From: Macrotis lagotis
Lineage: Eukaryota > Chordata > Mammalia > Peramelemorphia > Peramelidae
DNA length: 64,000 nt
Direction: 5' to 3'
Assembly: GCF_037893015.1 (NCBI RefSeq)
Contig: NC_133666.1
Span: forward strand, 261,132,441-261,196,440
In this document: in pieces, positions 45,560 through 55,901 of the stretch
Numbering within the stretch: position 1 is the first letter of the stretch
Layout of the letters: the number at the start of each line of letters is the position of its first letter
The notes under the pieces: model-generated
Databases searched by the model: none
Told to the model about the DNA's origin: nothing
Seen by the model: the letters and a program-made list of their open reading frames with translations, nothing else
Translations under genes and position numbers: made by a program

Positions 45560-46305
45560 TTCTTTGCTTGTTCATTTTCCCAGCTTAAGCCTGAGCTTTT
45601 GGGACACTCCCACAAGGGTCTCAGTGTGTGGGGTTCTGTCCTCCCTCCTGGTCTGTGAATGACCATAAGCGCCCCACTCTGCCACAGGGCCGAGGCGGGG
45701 GGGGGGCTGCTGTACTATGGGGGGGCCTAGACTGTGATCAGGATCTGAATGTGGTCAGAGCCCCAGAGTCCTGTTCCAGGGGCAGAGGACTGAGCTCCAG
45801 TCTCTCTCTCTCTCTTCACTCCCCTCCCTCAGCTCAATGGGCTCATGTCCCGGGGGCTCCTGCTTACTGGCTCCACCTGCTTCTGTTTCCCGGTCTAGGC
45901 TGCCTAAAGACCAAACTGCTTGCTGTGTGCCCTGAGGGCTGGGCTCCATGTGCTTGCTCTGGCAGGGGTCCCCCGCTGTTCCCCCACTTTGTGCTGGTGC
46001 TCCCCGGGGTGCAGCTCAGAAGACTCCCCTGCTGCTGTGAGCCACAGCTCCCAGCACCCTGGGGCTGCCTCCGGGAGGCTGAAGTTCTTTGGCTCTGGCG
46101 GGCCACCCCTCTGCGGGCCGCCCCTCCGACCCCAGGGAGCAGAGCCTTTCTGCTCTTTTCCAGGTTACCTTGAGTAGGAGAACTGCCTCACTGGGCCCCT
46201 TTGTGGGTTCTGTCTCTTGAAAGTTTAGTTAGAGTCCTTAGTTTATGAGTTTTTATCAGAGAGCTCCTAAGACTCCCTTCATGTCCCCATCTTGGCTCCA
46301 CCCAC
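45560..46305 (-). promoter_or_regulatory. GC-rich 5'UTR/promoter of the half-L1
   Basis: About 745 bp, much richer in GC than its surroundings, between the ORF1 start and the 5' TSD. The - strand opens GGTGGAGCCAAGATGGGG. It contains a G-run at about 45698-45708 and a CT run at about 45801-45815. Family knowledge: this is where the L1 internal pol II promoter lies. Confidence 0.7.
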
Positions 46306-46469
46306 CTTAAGGTCCCTATCTTTAAGGAATTTACCCATTTAATACGGGAGAAAAGACTTGGGAACAAATAACTGAAATAATCAAATGGATCTGTGATCCC
46401 ATTTTCTTTTTTCAACCTCTCATCTGTGTACTTTACTTCTTCCTTCACAGAAATAACTTGGGCCATTTG

Positions 46470-46960
46470 TTGTGAGATCCTCCTTCTTTACTCATCTCCA
46501 GTCCCCCACTGTATCCTTTTTTTTTGAAGATGTAGCCCTCTTCTTTGCCAAGGCTAACTCCTCTGAAGTATACCCTTCATTTCATCCTTTTCCATCTTCT
46601 TCAGCAGATGACTCCCACTATCTACAGCATCCCCTTGCCCATAACTTTAAATCTCTTCCCATATTCTGGTTCTTTCCCTTCCACCTAAATATGCACTCAA
46701 GTTTTCATCATAAAAAAAAAAGAGGTTCTACAATTCCCTCAGAAAAAAGCATGTTTTCATTTCCTCTCCAATCAATCTCTAAACTGCTCTTCCAAAGTTA
46801 TTAAAGATCCCTTGATAAAACCTATAGCTTTTTTCAGTCATTATCCTCTGCAACATTTGACACTGTTGACTCCCGTCTCCAGAATGCTTTTCTCTCTGGG
46901 GTTCCTTAATGCTGCCTTCTCGATTCTACTCCTGTTTCTCATTTTCTTTGCTGAATTTTC
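46470..46960 (+). repeat. L2-clade LINE relic
   Basis: Pyrimidine-rich, with ACATTTGACACTGTTGACTCC and GGGGTTCCTTAATGCTGCC, resembling the reverse-transcriptase region of L2-type elements in + orientation. Decayed. Confidence 0.45.
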
Positions 46961-47159
46961 ATCTATGTCAGTCATATTCACTGTGGGCACATCAGGTGAT
47001 ATTTTGAAACCAGTTTTTAAGGCTCAATTTAAAAATTTTCAGTTTTGAGTTATTTATACCACAAAAAATCAGCAAATAGTACAAATCTGGATTTGAATTG
47101 TTTGTTTGATTGTCTGGCCTTGAGAAAGTGACAGAGAAAATATTAAAAATGCAGATTAA

Positions 47160-47300
47160 GGGGGCAGCTAGATGGTGCAGTGGATAGAGCACCGACCCTG
47201 GAGTCAGGAGGACCTGAGTTCAAATTCGGCCTCAGACCACTTAATTACTTAGCTGTGTGACCTTGGGCAAGTTCCTTAACCTCATTATCTTGCAAAAATC
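47160..47300 (+). mobile_element. tRNA-like marsupial SINE
   Basis: GGGGCAGCTAGATGGTGCAG head. TSD AAAATGCAGATTAA / AAAATGCTGATTAA at 47146-47159 and 47301-47314. Confidence 0.93.
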
Positions 47301-47419
47301 AAAATGCTGATTAAATTTAAATATCCTGCAATTTTTTGGAGAGTTGATTGTTTATTTATCAGCATATGCCTGTGTATATCCCAATTTCTGTCCCAGGCCC
47401 TTCTTCCTTTTCTTTCTAT

Positions 47420-47710
47420 ATTCTCTAATGAATATAGACTTAAGGTCTAGTACCACATTACCAACTGTTTCAACCTAGATATCCCAGAGACATCTTAAAA
47501 CCTTCAAAACAGAACATCTCTCCCCTAAAAACCTTCCTCTCTTTCAAATTTCACTACTTAATATTGACAGCACTACTATCCTCCTGTCAGCCAGGCTTGA
47601 CACTTCAATGTCATCCTTGATTCTTTACTCTTACTCATTCCACCTATCTAATACATTACCAGATCTTGTCATTTTTATCTCTACAACATATTTTATATAA
47701 AACAAACAAA
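47420..47710 (+). repeat. L2-clade LINE fragment
   Basis: AACTGTTTCAACCTAGATATC, AATGTCATCCTTGATTCTTTA and ACCAGATCTTGTCATTTTTAT correspond to the region seen at 38400-38600. Confidence 0.5.
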
Positions 47711-47819
47711 AAAAAAAAGTTGAGCATTAACATTAGTGCCCAGAATAAAGGAGATGAAAATCCACCCCATTTCACATTGTACTGATTACATCACTTCTAG
47801 AACACTACATCTAATTCTT

Positions 47820-47975
47820 TTTTTTTCCTTTAGGTTTTTGCTAGGCAAACGGGGTTAAGTGGCTTGCCCAAGGCCACACAGCTAGGTAATTAGTAAGTGT
47901 CTGAGACCGGATTTGAACCCAGGTACTCCTGACTCCAGGGCCGGTGCTTTATCCACTGCACCACCTAGCTGCCCC
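47820..47975 (-). mobile_element. tRNA-like marsupial SINE
   Basis: Reverse copy. TSD ACATCTAATTCTT / ACATTTAATTCTT at 47807-47819 and 47976-47988. Confidence 0.93.
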
Positions 47976-48079
47976 ACATTTAATTCTTAATGCCCAATTT
48001 TAACAGAAACAATGACAATGATAATATTCCTTTTGTGAGGATAGCCAGAGAGAACTTGAAACTGTTATATAAGGAAAAG

Positions 48080-48370
48080 TTAAAGGCCATGGGGCTGGCT
48101 ATCTTCCCTGGAATGCTCTTCCTCCTCACTACTACCTACTGACTTCCTTCAAGACTGGCTCATATCCTTTCCCATTCTCTCAGCTGCTAAGTGCCTTCCC
48201 TCTGAGATTAGCTTCCATCTACTCAACATACATTTTTATGTACATAGAAGTTAGCAAATTGTCTCTATCATTTAAATGTGGACTCCTTTAGAGTGAAGTC
48301 TGTGTTTTTTGCCTTTCTTTGTATCTCTAGTTCTTAACACTTATGACTGACCCATGTTAAGCCCTGCTTA
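48080..48370 (+). repeat. L2 LINE 3' fragment
   Basis: CCCTGGAATGCTCTTCCTCC, CTTCCTTCAAGACTGGCTC and AATGTGGACTCCTTTAGAGTG in L2 order. Confidence 0.6.
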
Positions 48371-48689
48371 TTATAAGCCCCTTTCTTCAAAAATGTGAAT
48401 AGTTGAAAGGACTGGCTCTAGGGTAAGAACTGGACAAATGGGAAGGCAGGATTTGACTCAATACACTTTAAAATTCATTTTTGAATGTCTTCTTTCTCCC
48501 CCAAATGAACAAATTAAAAAGTCTGAGTGCTTTATGGCCTTGTATATGTAGCTGTATAATCAGAGAAAACAAATTTCACATAGGCCATGTCTGAAAATGC
48601 ATGATATTTCTACATTATAAGGTCATCACTTTTATCTCAAGAACTTGTTCTTTAAATTCAATGATCATCACTGCATTGATCAGAGGTCT

Positions 48690-49625
48690 AAAGTTTTGCA
48701 ATTATTTTCCTGTTTTCTTAGTTCTAGGGTCTTCCCAGTGCCCATTTCATAATTTCTTATGACATAATTTCCCATTATATTTATATGCCACAATTAGTTT
48801 ACTCTCCCCAAACAGGGTATCCCCTTGGTTTCCAATTTTTGCTCTTTCCACGAAAAGAATAGCTTTTTTTGTACATATATTTTCCTCCTTCTTTGATCCT
48901 TAGCTGGGTCAAAGGGACATGCACAGTTTAGTAACATCGGGGGCATAGTTCCAATTTGCTTTTGACTAGTTTAGACCAAATCACAATGCCTTCAACACTG
49001 CACATAACAGTATGCTTGTTTTCCTGCAGATTTTCCAAAATCTAATAATAGTTTTGAGGTAGAACCTCAAATTGCTTTAATTTGCAATTCTCTATTAATA
49101 ATTATTTTTTTTTGGTTAGTTTTTTTTTTTTTTTGCAAGGCAATGAGGTTAAGTGGCTTGCCCAAGGCCACACAGCTAGGTCATTATTAAGTGTCTGAGA
49201 CCGGATTAGAATTCAGGTACTCCCGACTCCAGGGCAGGTGCTCTATCCACTGCACCACCTAGCCACCCCAAGAATCATTTTTTCATATTGATAACTTGGA
49301 ATTCATCTTTCAAAAACTTCCTATTCATATTCAAATTTGAATGTTTCTTAAAGCAAATTTACCAAAAATAGTTTCCCAGTTACATATTTCCTTTCTAATT
49401 TTAACATTCGATTTGGTCAAAACCTTAAATTTCATATAATCAAACTTGTCTATTTTATCTTGTGTAATCCTATTTAGACATGACATTTTCTAACCACAGA
49501 TCAAAAACGTAATTTTTTGCCTTTCATCTCTAAACTGTTTTTGACGTTTCCTTTGGCCATATAACCATTTGGAACTTTATACAGTGAGAGGTGTTGGTCT
49601 CAACATGGTTTTTGGTTCAGTTAGA
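48690..49625 (-). mobile_element. Old L1 ORF2 3' region, split by SINE
   Basis: Reverse L1: CTGGGTCAAAGGGACATGCAC, GGGGGCATAGTTCCAATTTGC, GGTAGAACCTCAAATTGC, then past the SINE, TTTGGTCAAAACCTTAAATTT and TGGTCTCAACATGGTTTTTGG. Confidence 0.6.
49111..49269 (-). mobile_element. tRNA-like marsupial SINE
   Basis: Reverse copy inside the L1. TSD about AATAATTATTTTTT / AAGAATCATTTTTT (12 of 14) at 49097-49110 and 49270-49283. Confidence 0.85.
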
Positions 49626-49734
49626 AAATTCACAAAATATAATGCACTATTTTATTAATGCTGTGTTCCCTTTCTTGGGAGCATTTAAATAGACTGATTA
49701 ATTTTTGCAATGAATAGGCCAAACTAATTTGGCC

Positions 49735-49847
49735 TCTAAAAAAAGAATATAAGTTCCTTGAGGGTAGGGATGTTTTAAGATTTTTTTTCTTTGTATTTCT
49801 GGGTACTAACAGTGCTTTGTATACAGCAGATGGTAGATAAATGCTTG
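49735..49847 (+). repeat. L2 3' tail
   Basis: TAAGTTCCTTGAGGGTAGGG...AGATAAATGCTTGTTGAATT is the canonical L2 terminus. It directly abuts the unclassified repeat. Confidence 0.6.
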
Positions 49848-50734
49848 TTGAATTAAATTAAAATCTCTAACAACAAAAGAGCCTGTGCAATTGGGACAAG
49901 ATTGCCATGAGCAGCTAGCAGTTTTGTCTCTTCCCGATCCTCCTCCCTTCCTGTCTGTCTAGCGTTTTTCTTGAGATTTTTCCAAAGCTCAGGGTAATTG
50001 GCAAGGGCATCAAAGGGGCCAGAGTGTCTTTCCCAGGCTCAAAACCTTTTAGTGCAATATTTTGTCTGAAGAGCACACTGTGAGGAAAAGGTATGGAACT
50101 CAGTTTTCTTGTTTGGCAAAGAGAGGGCTGGAGAACTTTGAAATAAACAAGCTTCTTCACTACACCTGAGAGGTCTTTTTGTGTTAACTAATTCAGCGGA
50201 TAACACTGGCTTTGACTAACTATTGTAAGATTCATGGCCTTTCCTAAGAAAAGGAAAGAAATTCTGGAAGGAAAGTCAAGTGTTGAGCATTGTGGAATTT
50301 CTGAACCAAACAAAGCAAGGTGTTCCCCTGCTAAGCTTAAAGTTATAGAAACACAAACAGATGGGGCAGGGAAGCAGAAGTAGGATGACAGGGTAGTTTC
50401 TTGACCAACCCAACACCTTGTTTCAAGCTAGAAACTACGGAACAAACAAGGTGCAACTCAGTTTAGATCTATGATATTAAGGAACAAATCCAGACCTTTG
50501 TCTTTCCCAGTACGGAGTCATGTAGTTTGTGCAGGTCAGGGGGAGAATGTTAACTCCATTGGTACTATTTTCCCACTTGTAAAGGACTCAACCAAATGTA
50601 ATGGTCCCACAGATCCTGCCAAGAAGGCAAAAGATTGGTTCTGGTCTCGGTTAGTTCAGACATCAGCTTATGAGTCACTCTTTTTCTAAAACTGTGTAAT
50701 TCCTAAAGGTTTCCATAATATAGGTCTAAACAAT
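49848..50734 (+). repeat. Unclassified ~880-bp dispersed repeat, copy B
   Basis: Partner of 7363-8237, same strand, colinear end to end. Starts within AAATTAAAATCTCTAACAA and ends near CCATAATATAGGTCTAAAC. Contains CAAACAGATGGGGCAGGGAAG and TGTGCAGGTCAGGGG. Frames in this copy are not conserved in copy A. Confidence 0.75.
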
Positions 50735-51578
50735 ATGCCAGACAGAAGATATGAAAAATCCAATACTCTCACTAACTACCATTTTTGTAGTTGTAGACTA
50801 AAGTACAACTCAAACTTAAGTGTCCAAATTTTATCAAGTTTATAAAAGTTCTTGACAATCAGATGGAAAATTACATATATTTTATAAAATCATAGATTAT
50901 GACTAGAAGGGACCATGGAAATTATCTTAAGTTGAAGCAAAGGTTTTCAGTTCCTTTAATTACAACCAAACTTCATATATTTGGCTTCCCCTAAATCATA
51001 ATTCTGTCAGGTAGAAATTTAAATCCATGACAGAAAAAAAAAATGAACAGATGAATATAGCAATAAAAGGGCTTGCTCTACCTGAAGGGAATAAACTCAA
51101 GAATTTAAGATCATAGTGTTGGAACCATTAGAAGTAGCTTACTCTAATACCTTCAATTTATAAGTGGAAAAAACTAAGGGCCAGCAAGGTTAAATAATTA
51201 GCCCAAGACCAAGCTCTTTTCACTATTCTACACCACACAGTAATTATACTCAATCAATACCTGGTAAACATTGGACTGCTAAAACAATGGTAGTGCCAAG
51301 TCTAGAATTTCAATCTATATTCCTTCTACTGACACTAAGATTCTATGATAATTAAGCCTTAGTTTATCTTGAAATTATGAGAAGCAAGACTTTGGTTTTA
51401 CTAAGCACAACCATGTCTTTCCCTCTTCATATTCTCAGATGTTTGGATCTCCATTGAAACAGGAAGTCAGGCTAGTTGGAAGGTGGGTATGGCATTCATG
51501 CCATGGAAAACCTAGCTTTCATGGTTTTCTACTTTTGCCCCATCCTGGATTCAAATTTTTTTTTTTTAAAGAAAAGGA
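50735..51578. repeat. Two old MIR/MIR3-like relics in unassigned DNA
   Basis: 50885-50945 (AAATCATAGATTATGACTAGA) and 51105-51240 (AGATCATAGTGTTGGAACC...AGCAAGGTTAAATAATTAGCC) follow the MIR3-type pattern. The rest is unassigned. Confidence 0.4.
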
Positions 51579-51731
51579 GGGGGGTGTGGCTAGGTAACAA
51601 AGTGGTTAGAGCACTGGCCCTGGAGTCAAGAGTTCCTGAGTTCAAATCTTACCTCAGACACTTAATAATTACCTAGCTGTGTGGCCTTGGACAAGTCACT
51701 TTGACCCTTGTAAAAACCTTAAAAAAAAAAA
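51579..51731 (+). mobile_element. tRNA-like marsupial SINE
   Basis: GGGGTGTGGCTAGGTAACAA head and CTTGGACAAGTCACTTTGACC body with a poly(A) tail. TSD not clear. Confidence 0.88.
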
Positions 51732-52599
51732 GAGGCACAAGAGTGGCCCAGAGGGAAGGTGAGTGGATCCCAGAGTAAAAGGCTGCTGGTCCAGTGTATG
51801 TTAAAAGTAATATTAAGTGCCCTTCAGAAACGATTACAAAAACAGATAAATATCGCCAGGGCACAAAAATTTAAATATACTCAGCCAAGAAACTGAGACT
51901 TTTATGTAAACTGTGGGAATAGGAAGAGCATTAGAGGCTTAGAAACCATGATTCATTTTTTCTAACAAGAATGTGTAAGAATACATTGGCTAATGAGATA
52001 ACAAACTACCCTGTAAAAAGAGTTTTTATTAGGTTGGTTGCCAAAAGCCAATTTCCTGGTAAAATAATCATTACTGTTGTTATACATAAACTAACTGTAC
52101 ATGTCACTGCTTGTTCCTCAGAGATCACTGTAAATAGCCTTTAAAGAATAAAAACCAGCTTAGACCGGCACAGAAAACCAAGTGGTCTCGCAACACTTGT
52201 CAGACATAAGTCAGAGCTGTTCAAGTAATGACAAAACTTGCTTACCAACCCAACCAGTGCTAATCTTTTATTTCCTTTAGATTCAGCTACATTAAACTCA
52301 GCCTTTCTGCTCCTTGACTTTGACATTCCTTTCATTTTTGCATTCAAAGAGCAGTCACTGTGGGAACTCTGAACCCCCCAAAATAAATGTCCACCAATAA
52401 TTTCTCTGGGGAAGTAAGTATCCAAAATTCTGCAGCAACTCTTTCCAATTCACCAACAAATTGTTCTATTTTTTTTTAAACTTCCCTTTCAGGCAGAAAT
52501 GGAATTCTACAGAAATTGGCTTTTGGCTCCTTTGCAAGATTTAGGTACATTACAGATACGGAAATTGGGAGAGGCAGCGCTGGCTGGACAAGAAACATT
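51732..52599. other. Unassigned DNA upstream of the CpG island
   Basis: No repeat recognised. The absence of young insertions for about 0.9 kb next to the promoter is compatible with flanking regulatory or antisense transcript sequence. Confidence 0.3.
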
Positions 52600-53107
52600 G
52601 GGCTGCTGCGATGGGGGTGCTTAGGGGGTCCCAATCCAGGCCCCCCGAGGTGTGTGCGGGGGGAGCCGAGGCAGCGCTGCGGTTCCGACTCTTCCCGCCC
52701 GGCAGCCGGGCCCGTCCGGCCTGCCGCCGCTTCCTCGCCCCGGTAAAGCCCTCGTTTCTCGGCGGCTCCAGGGCCGGCGGCCCGCGGACGCCCAGCTCCC
52801 CGGAGGCTCCCCTTGCTCGGGCTCGGGGGGCCCCGGCCTCCCGCTCTGGAAATACTCGGCCATGGCGCGCGCTCGCAAAATCTCCCCCAGAAGGCTGGGG
52901 GTGTCGGGGGGCCGCCCCGAGGCCCGGAGGAGCCGCCTCTTTGTTCTCGGGCTCCGGCCCGGTTCCCTCCCCGGGGGGGGGGGGCGCCAACATCCGGCCC
53001 CGCCTCTCCGCCGCGGGGGGGGGGGGGCTGCCCCGCCCCCGCCCCGGGATTCCGCCGCAGACGGAGGAAGTCGCGAAGCTGAGAGAGAACAAGCGGGTGC
53101 CCGGGCC

Positions 53108-53235
53108 CCGGAAGTCCCCCTTGACCCCGCGTGCGCCCAGCGGGCCGGAAGTGCATCGGGCGCGCCGGCCCGGCGGCCCGGCCCCCGCCCCGGCCCAGGA
53201 GGAAGGAGCGCGGGCTTCCTCCTTCCCGCTTCCGG
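53108..53235. promoter_or_regulatory. Cluster of three ETS-type sites
   Basis: CCGGAAGT occurs at 53108-53115 and 53145-53152. GCTTCCGG, the reverse form, lies at 53228-53235. This is the consensus core for ETS factors such as GABPA and ELK1, common near CpG-island start sites. Confidence 0.5.
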
Positions 53236-53267
53236 TTGGCCGACGGATCCAGCGCGAGCCCGAGTCC

Positions 53268-53273
53268 GTAAGA
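53268..53273 (+). other. Candidate splice donor ending SMIM15 exon 1
   Basis: GTAAGA follows ...CGAGTCC inside the CpG island, just downstream of a cluster of ETS-type sites. It is the best plus-strand donor I see in the island. If used, transcription would start about 53120-53240. A second weaker GT follows AAAG at 53277. The donor lacks the preferred CAG exon end, so this is tentative. Confidence 0.3.
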
Positions 53274-53537
53274 AAGGTGGGGAAGGAGAGGGGTGTCGGG
53301 GTGGCGGCCGGCGGGCTCCGAGCCGGAGGCGCCGCTTCCCGGGGCGGGGGGAGGCGCGGAGAAGGCCCGGCCCTTCACCCCCGCTGCTTCCGCCGGCCCG
53401 AGGCCTAGGCCGGAGGCGCCTCCAGCGGCTTCCCGGTGTGGCCCCGGGGAGTCTCCGGCCTTGCCAGGCTCGGGGGGCCGCGGGGCTGGCCGGGGAAGGA
53501 AGGCCCGCGGGCGGTGGGGAGGGGCCGGGCTGCTCGG

Positions 53538-53545
53538 TGACGTCA
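53538..53545. promoter_or_regulatory. Full palindromic CRE
   Basis: TGACGTCA is a perfect CREB/ATF site embedded in GGTGACGTCACGG. The CpG-containing palindrome is rare by chance and typical of CpG-island promoters. Confidence 0.6.
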
Positions 53546-53612
53546 CGGAGCCCGGCCCCCGAGACTGACCCCTGCGGGCCCTGCGACCCCAGGCCGGCCA
53601 CATGCTCAGGAC

Positions 53613-53624
53613 TGCGCAAGCGCA
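53613..53624. promoter_or_regulatory. NRF1-like site
   Basis: TGCGCAAGCGCA differs at one base from the palindromic NRF1 consensus TGCGCATGCGCA. It sits at the downstream edge of the CpG island. NRF1 drives many housekeeping and mitochondrial genes. Confidence 0.45.
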
Positions 53625-53953
53625 GTCTTTGTTGGAAAGAGACCTGTTCGCCTCGGAAGAGGACCTTTCTTCATTGAGAATTCCTTAGAATAAAGTGGAT
53701 TGTTTGGCCCAGTTGTCTCTCCTCCATCCTCCTTTCAAGTCAGCTTAGCAGTTAAGATAGACTTGTGTATTGGAAGATTCACTAGCCCGGAGCAAGCTCT
53801 TATCAGTTTACTTGGCCTGTTTACCCCAAAGCAGGGTAGAAGGTACTTGTAAACCGCATCAATGTCCTTTTTATTTTAAGGATGTCACTTGGAAGATGAA
53901 TTATTTGACCTATTCTCTCCCTTGCATGTTTTTTTCAAATCTGCTTAGTTCTT

Positions 53954-54162
53954 TTTTTTTGCAAGGCTTGCCCCAGGCCACACAGCCACTTAATTTTTTT
54001 TATACTTTTTTTTTTTTACAAGGCAAATGGGCTTAAGTGGCTTGCTCAAGGCCACACAGCTAGGTAATTATTAAGTGTCTGAGGCCGCATTTGAACTCAG
54101 GTACTCCTGACTCCAGGACCAGTGTTCTATCTGCTTGGCCACCTAACTGCCCCTACTGCTGA
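53954..54162 (-). mobile_element. SINE with partial internal duplication, in SMIM15 intron 1
   Basis: A reverse SINE (54002-54154) is preceded by a second partial 3' end (GCAAGGCTTGCCCCAGGCC at about 53960). One TSD candidate CTTAGTTCTT at 53944-53953 and 54163-54172 encloses both, suggesting one insertion later rearranged, or a SINE into a SINE tail. Confidence 0.75.
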
Positions 54163-54331
54163 CTTAGTTCTTGCCACAGTTAAAATATTCTTATTTTGCT
54201 GGTTGTAGCAGTTGGGTGCTGGTTTATTGGAACACACTAGATGTTGTAAAAGCTTTCTAGGAAATAAGGGTATTAAAAACTTAGTTTTCCATTGGCATCA
54301 CTAATTTTTTTTTCCACCGTCATTTTTCTAG

Positions 54332-54392
54332 TATAAAACCTCAAGGTCCTCAACAGTATCAGGAATGGTCCTGCTGTAACATCTTTGGAAAG
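54332..54392 (+). other. SMIM15: Candidate SMIM15 internal 5'UTR exon (61 bp)
   Basis: The sequence TTTTTCTAG just before 54332 is a strong acceptor with a poly-pyrimidine tract. GGAAAG followed by GTAGTA at 54393 is a good donor. The 61-bp interval lies between the CpG-island promoter and the coding exon. It contains a minimal upstream ORF, ATG to TAA at 54365-54379 (Met-Val-Leu-Leu-stop). Human SMIM15 is, from memory, a three-exon gene, which this exon would match. No transcript evidence is available here. Confidence 0.5.
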
Positions 54393-55139
54393 GTAGTAAT
54401 TTTTTTTTAAGTTATGTTAATGGCTAGAAGAAGATTTTATCAATAGTTGTGACTGAATATAAATTCTTTAGAGGCTATATTCATATTAAATACAGGGAGG
54501 AAATATAGATTTGGATGTAGTTACTTGGTAGATGAAGGATTATATAAGTAATTTAGAAATTTATTATGATTATCCTGTTTTTTAATTGATTTTATTTTGT
54601 TCCTGTTCTTAACTACCCATTCTCTAATAGTAAAATCTTCTAAAATTCTGTTATTCTACATATGTGTATTAGAAATTGTAAAATAAAAAAAAACCCTAGA
54701 TTAAAGAAATAGGAGTGCTCATCTGAAACCTTGATGAGACCAGTTAATGGATCTTTGGACAAAATTAGGATAATATGGATCCCAACTGAATTTCTGTGGT
54801 TGTACATCTATGACCCATTCATCAAAGGATACCTTCTTCCTCTACCCCACAGATACAAATGCATAAAAAATGAAAGGTACACAACCCACTATGACACTTA
54901 AGGAAAACCACTTCTTTTTAACCTAGACCAAATACAAACTATGCCCCCCCCTAAAAAAAACCCCATAAATATTTAAAATATCAGTGAATTGCAAAGGACT
55001 ATATTTTCTTCTATTACCGCTTATTAGAGTATATACTTAACCTTGTGGGGGAGAAAAAACAAAAGTAGCTAGTATATGAACTAGGCAGGAAACAACATAT
55101 TGTCATCTACTACTTGAAGGAAGAAAAGAGCCCTAAATG

Positions 55140-55285
55140 GCCAAATCACCTGAACTGCATTCTAATTCAGGCCCTGTCACTATGATCTTAGGCAAATCAT
55201 TTAACATCCCTGGACCTTATCTTTAAAATGGACTAGATGGCTTCTCAGTTAACCTGCCTGCTTGAAATAAATGATTCTGTGACTT
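55140..55285 (+). repeat. MIR SINE relic in SMIM15 intron
   Basis: GATCTTAGGCAAATCATTTAAC then TTAAAATGGACTAGATGGC and AATAAATGATTCTGTGA. MIR 3' half. Confidence 0.55.
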
Positions 55286-55901
55286 GTAGTAATTGGCATT
55301 TAATTATGGACATTGTTCTCAGCCCCAGGCTTGGAGCTATACTGCTTTACACTGTTCATTCCAGATCTAGGATCATCTTCATGGAATTTTGTTTGCATGC
55401 AACAGATTGGCTATCTTTTATGATTTAATTATTGCCCGTACTAGATATATGTGTTTACAATTTGGCAAACTGGATTCAGATTTTTCTTGAGAGAACTAAA
55501 TGGACCTCAGGATTCTTAATAGAAGACTACTGCCAGGCAACTTTGTCTTGAATACAGCAACCATATGTAAGGGTTCTTTTAACTTTAATAAAAGTTAAAA
55601 CAAAAATGTTTATAGTGTGATTGCTGATGGGAATTTATATTCCTTCTAGCCTAAAATAAATAATTTTATGCAACTTTAAAAATTTCTAACTTAATTATAC
55701 AATTTCAAATACATAAATGTTACTTGATATTCATTCAGAACTTTTTCATAATATAATAATAGGCATAATGGAGAATTTGGGGGTTAAATAACTGTCAATC
55801 TGTGTAGTTTTTTTGCATTTGTGATTTTAATATTTGGTACACTAAGCAGACCTTTTTTTTTTCTGATTTTACATAGGATTTTTCCAAGGACAGCTACAGA
55901 G

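Larger units (their letters stand above)
43119..46305 (-). mobile_element. ORF1-only L1 (half-L1 / HAL1-like) with complete ends
   Basis: Both ends are defined. An 18-bp TSD CTTAAGGTCTCTATCTTT / CTTAAGGTCCCTATCTTT (17 of 18) lies at 43101-43118 and 46306-46323. The 3' end (left, - strand) is A-rich with AATAAA signals (TTTATT at 43133-43138 and 43140-43145). The 5' end (right) carries CAAGATGG at 46287-46294, about 12 bases into the element, as the YY1 site of mammalian L1 promoters does. In between are a GC-rich 5'UTR, ORF1 and a ~1.4-kb 3' region with three SINE-like modules. No endonuclease, reverse transcriptase or Cys-rich ORF2 sequence is visible. Confidence 0.8.
52600..53630. promoter_or_regulatory. 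CpG-island promoter of SMIM15, possibly bidirectional
   Basis: About 1 kb of very GC-rich, CpG-dense DNA stands out sharply from the AT-rich surroundings. It lies about 2.3 kb upstream of the SMIM15 coding exon. It contains ETS-type, CRE, NRF1-like and several GC-box (SP1-like) motifs and no TATA box, as expected of a housekeeping promoter. Human has an antisense transcript starting near SMIM15, so a bidirectional role is possible, but nothing here proves it. Long open frames on both strands are composition artefacts of few AT-rich stop codons. G-runs at 52973-52982 and 53018-53027 are notable. Confidence 0.85.

Noticed and set aside
45628..46177. Plus-strand frames of 85-181 codons
   Set aside because: They lie antisense in the GC-rich 5'UTR of the half-L1 and show no family similarity.
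52476..53677. Long open frames on both strands of the CpG island (up to about 375 codons)
   Set aside because: They overlap in all frames, are Gly/Pro/Arg/Ala-rich, and reflect lack of AT-rich stop codons in GC-rich DNA. No domain or splice logic supports them.
55821..55901. N-terminal extension of the SMIM15 frame
   Set aside because: It lies upstream of and across the 3' splice site (AG at 55875-55876) and adds 27 residues not found in the 74-aa family.
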